Source of the DNA: Alphaproteobacteria bacterium | GTDB taxonomy: Bacteria > Pseudomonadota > Alphaproteobacteria > RF32 > CAG-977 | Length of the DNA stretch: 16,266 nucleotides | Reading direction: 5' to 3' | NCBI GenBank assembly: GCA_017476085.1 | Contig: JAFVEJ010000201.1 | Coordinates: 1-16,266, forward strand | Shown here: in pieces, positions 15,289 to 16,266 of the stretch | How positions within the stretch are numbered: the stretch's first letter is position 1 | Layout of the letters: every line of letters begins with the position of its first letter | Notes under the pieces: model-generated | Told to the model about the DNA's origin: nothing | What the model saw: the letters and a program-made list of their open reading frames with translations, nothing else | Database searches by the model: none | Program-made: the position numbers and the translations under genes

Positions 15289-16023
15289 CTATTCTTCCGA
15301 AACGGAAGTGTCTCCGTCTGTATCCGCTTCGTCGGGTTCGCGCGTGTCAATCGAATAACCGACGGCACGAACGGTGCGAATCAGGTCTTTTTCTCCGCCT
15401 TCGTTCATTGCTTTGCGCAGCCGACGGATGTGAACGTCAACCGTGCGCAGTTCGACATGGATGTCGGCCCCCCAGACTTCTTTCAATAATTGTTCGCGCG
15501 GGAAGACGTGGCGCGGCTGTTCCATCAGAAATTGCAGCAGCCTGAATTCAGTCGGCCCCAGATGGACGAAGCGGGAACCGCGAAAAACGCGGCAAGTGGC
15601 CAAATCCATTTTAATGTCTTCAAAAAACAATTCGCCTTTGACTTTTGTCGGCTGAACGCGCCGCAGCAAAGCTTTGATGCGCGCGATCAATTCGGGAACG
15701 GAAAACGGTTTGACCATATAATCATCCGCGCCGACGGTTAATCCGCGGATCTTGTCCGCTTCTTCGCCGCGGGCGGTCAGCATAATGATCGGGACGGTGC
15801 GCAGATCGTTGTCGTAACGGATTTGTTTGCAAATATCCACTCCGTTCATACCGGGAAGCATCCAGTCCAATAAAATTAAAGTCGGCTGATTTATTTTGAT
15901 CGCACTGAAAGCTTTTTCTCCGTCCATAGCAAAACAGGTTTCGAAACCTTCTTTTTCCAAATTATAGCGCAGCAAAGTGACGATATCTTCTTCGTCTTCC
16001 ATGATCATAATTTTATCGGTCAT
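15289..16023 (-). CDS. phoB: PhoB-type response regulator (phosphate regulon)
   Basis: A 244-residue OmpR/PhoB-family response regulator. The receiver domain (1-120) has the acidic pocket E9-D10, phospho-acceptor D53 (LLDWMLPGMNG), T83 and K105 (VKPF). The C-terminal winged helix (about 133-228) shows LGPTEFRLLQFLMEQP and RTVDVHIRRLRKAM, close to PhoB proper. Once phosphorylated it would bind pho boxes and switch on phosphate uptake genes. No phoR, pst or phoU lies beside it; rpe is upstream and aspS downstream on the same strand. About 16 residues after the conserved end (VGYSID) form an acidic tail rich in Asp, Glu, Ser and Thr that most PhoB proteins lack. The ATG at 16023 has AAGGAAAG at good spacing. 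The subfamily could be another OmpR-type regulator, but PhoB is the best match. Confidence 0.9.
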   Translation of the reverse strand: MTDKIMIMEDEEDIVTLLRYNLEKEGFETCFAMDGEKAFSAIKINQPTLILLDWMLPGMNGVDICKQIRYDNDLRTVPIIMLTARGEEADKIRGLTVGADDYMVKPFSVPELIARIKALLRRVQPTKVKGELFFEDIKMDLATCRVFRGSRFVHLGPTEFRLLQFLMEQPRHVFPREQLLKEVWGADIHVELRTVDVHIRRLRKAMNEGGEKDLIRTVRAVGYSIDTREPDEADTDGDTSVSEE

Positions 16024-16052
16024 GAGCTTTCCTTTTTTAAGCGATGATTTTT

Positions 16053-16101
16053 ATTATAGGCAAACAAAACTGCTTTGTGTGTTACAAAAAAGTTATGACT
16101 T
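16053..16101 (-). promoter_or_regulatory. phoB promoter -10 with possible Pho-box half site
   Basis: TATAAT lies at 16058-16053 on the minus strand, about 30 nt before the phoB start, with no good -35. Upstream, AAGTCATAACT (16101-16091) matches 8 of 11 bases of a Pho-box half (CTGTCATAAAT), and TTGTAACACAC (16087-16077) matches less well. The two are 14 nt apart instead of the usual 11 and too far from the -10, so autoregulation is only a guess. The first half overlaps the rpe stop codon. Confidence 0.3.
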
Positions 16102-16266
16102 TAATTTCTGTATGTTTTCGATATATTTTCCGTTATTAAACACGGCGCTGCCCGCAACAAGAACATCTGCGCCCGCCGCTGCGCAAAGCTTTGCAGTTTC
16201 CGGATTGACGCCGCCGTCAACTTCCAGTTCAATCGGGCGGGAGCCGATCATTTGTTTGATGCGCTT
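16093..16266 (-). CDS. rpe: Ribulose-phosphate 3-epimerase, C-terminal 57 residues (cut by window edge)
   Basis: Reading the minus strand from the window end gives KRIKQMIGSRPIELEVDGGV followed by NPETAKLCAAAGADVLVAGS and AVFNNGKYIENIQKLKS. The EVDGGVN and GADVLVAGSAVF motifs are diagnostic of the last strands of the Rpe TIM barrel, including the active-site Asp and the phosphate-binding GS. The enzyme interconverts ribulose 5-phosphate and xylulose 5-phosphate in the pentose phosphate pathway. Only the C-terminus is present, ending with TAA at 16093-16095. phoB begins 69 nt further on in the same direction. The identification is firm despite the truncation. Confidence 0.93.
   Translation of the reverse strand, partial: KRIKQMIGSRPIELEVDGGVNPETAKLCAAAGADVLVAGSAVFNNGKYIENIQKLKS

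Overview
The window looks like ordinary chromosome from a Gram-negative bacterium, most likely an alphaproteobacterium of moderate GC content (inference). Grounds: a non-discriminating-type AspRS with the [14 protein letters not shown] motif 3 region, a CcmF/G/H/I set, a PhoB, Lpp-type lipoprotein signals and AAGGAG-like ribosome binding sites. No tRNA, rRNA, CRISPR array, insertion sequence or integrase was seen. Genes are packed tightly, many with 4-17 nt overlaps or gaps under 20 nt.

Layout. (1) 1-782 (+): 3' end of a Kef-type K+/H+ antiporter with its NAD-binding RCK domain. (2) 788-4336 (-): an operon transcribed ccmF-like, ccmG, ccmH, ccmI (cytochrome c maturation). CcmG keeps its WCRPC and CcmH its LRCLVC, but the CcmF-like protein has lost the WWD haem motif and, by eye alignment, all four haem-ligand histidines. 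No ccmE is next to it. (3) 4515-7120 (+): feoA, feoB, feoC, a ferrous iron uptake operon, with an interrupted palindrome ahead of feoA. (4) 7117-8688 (-): a thymidine/AMP phosphorylase family protein altered at several substrate-binding positions. (5) 8790-13297 (+): a probable operon of an LPP20-like lipoprotein, an exported triple-PEGA protein, a small lipoprotein with a PEGA-like segment and a MATE transporter. The small lipoprotein is interrupted by an in-frame TGA, after which the same frame continues for 26 codons to a TAA nine bases before the MATE start. A strong hairpin at 13298-13327 closes this operon and probably aspS as well. (6) 13343-16266 (-): aspS, phoB and the 3' end of rpe.

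How the parts may fit. Feo imports Fe2+. The ccm genes would normally use haem, but here the haem-binding subunit seems stripped, leaving an apparently intact thiol-redox arm (CcmG/CcmH) on a modified membrane scaffold; this is the most unusual feature of the window. The lipoprotein/PEGA/MATE cluster looks like an undescribed envelope module of unknown function. All homology calls come from reading the sequence and remembered family motifs; no database search was run.
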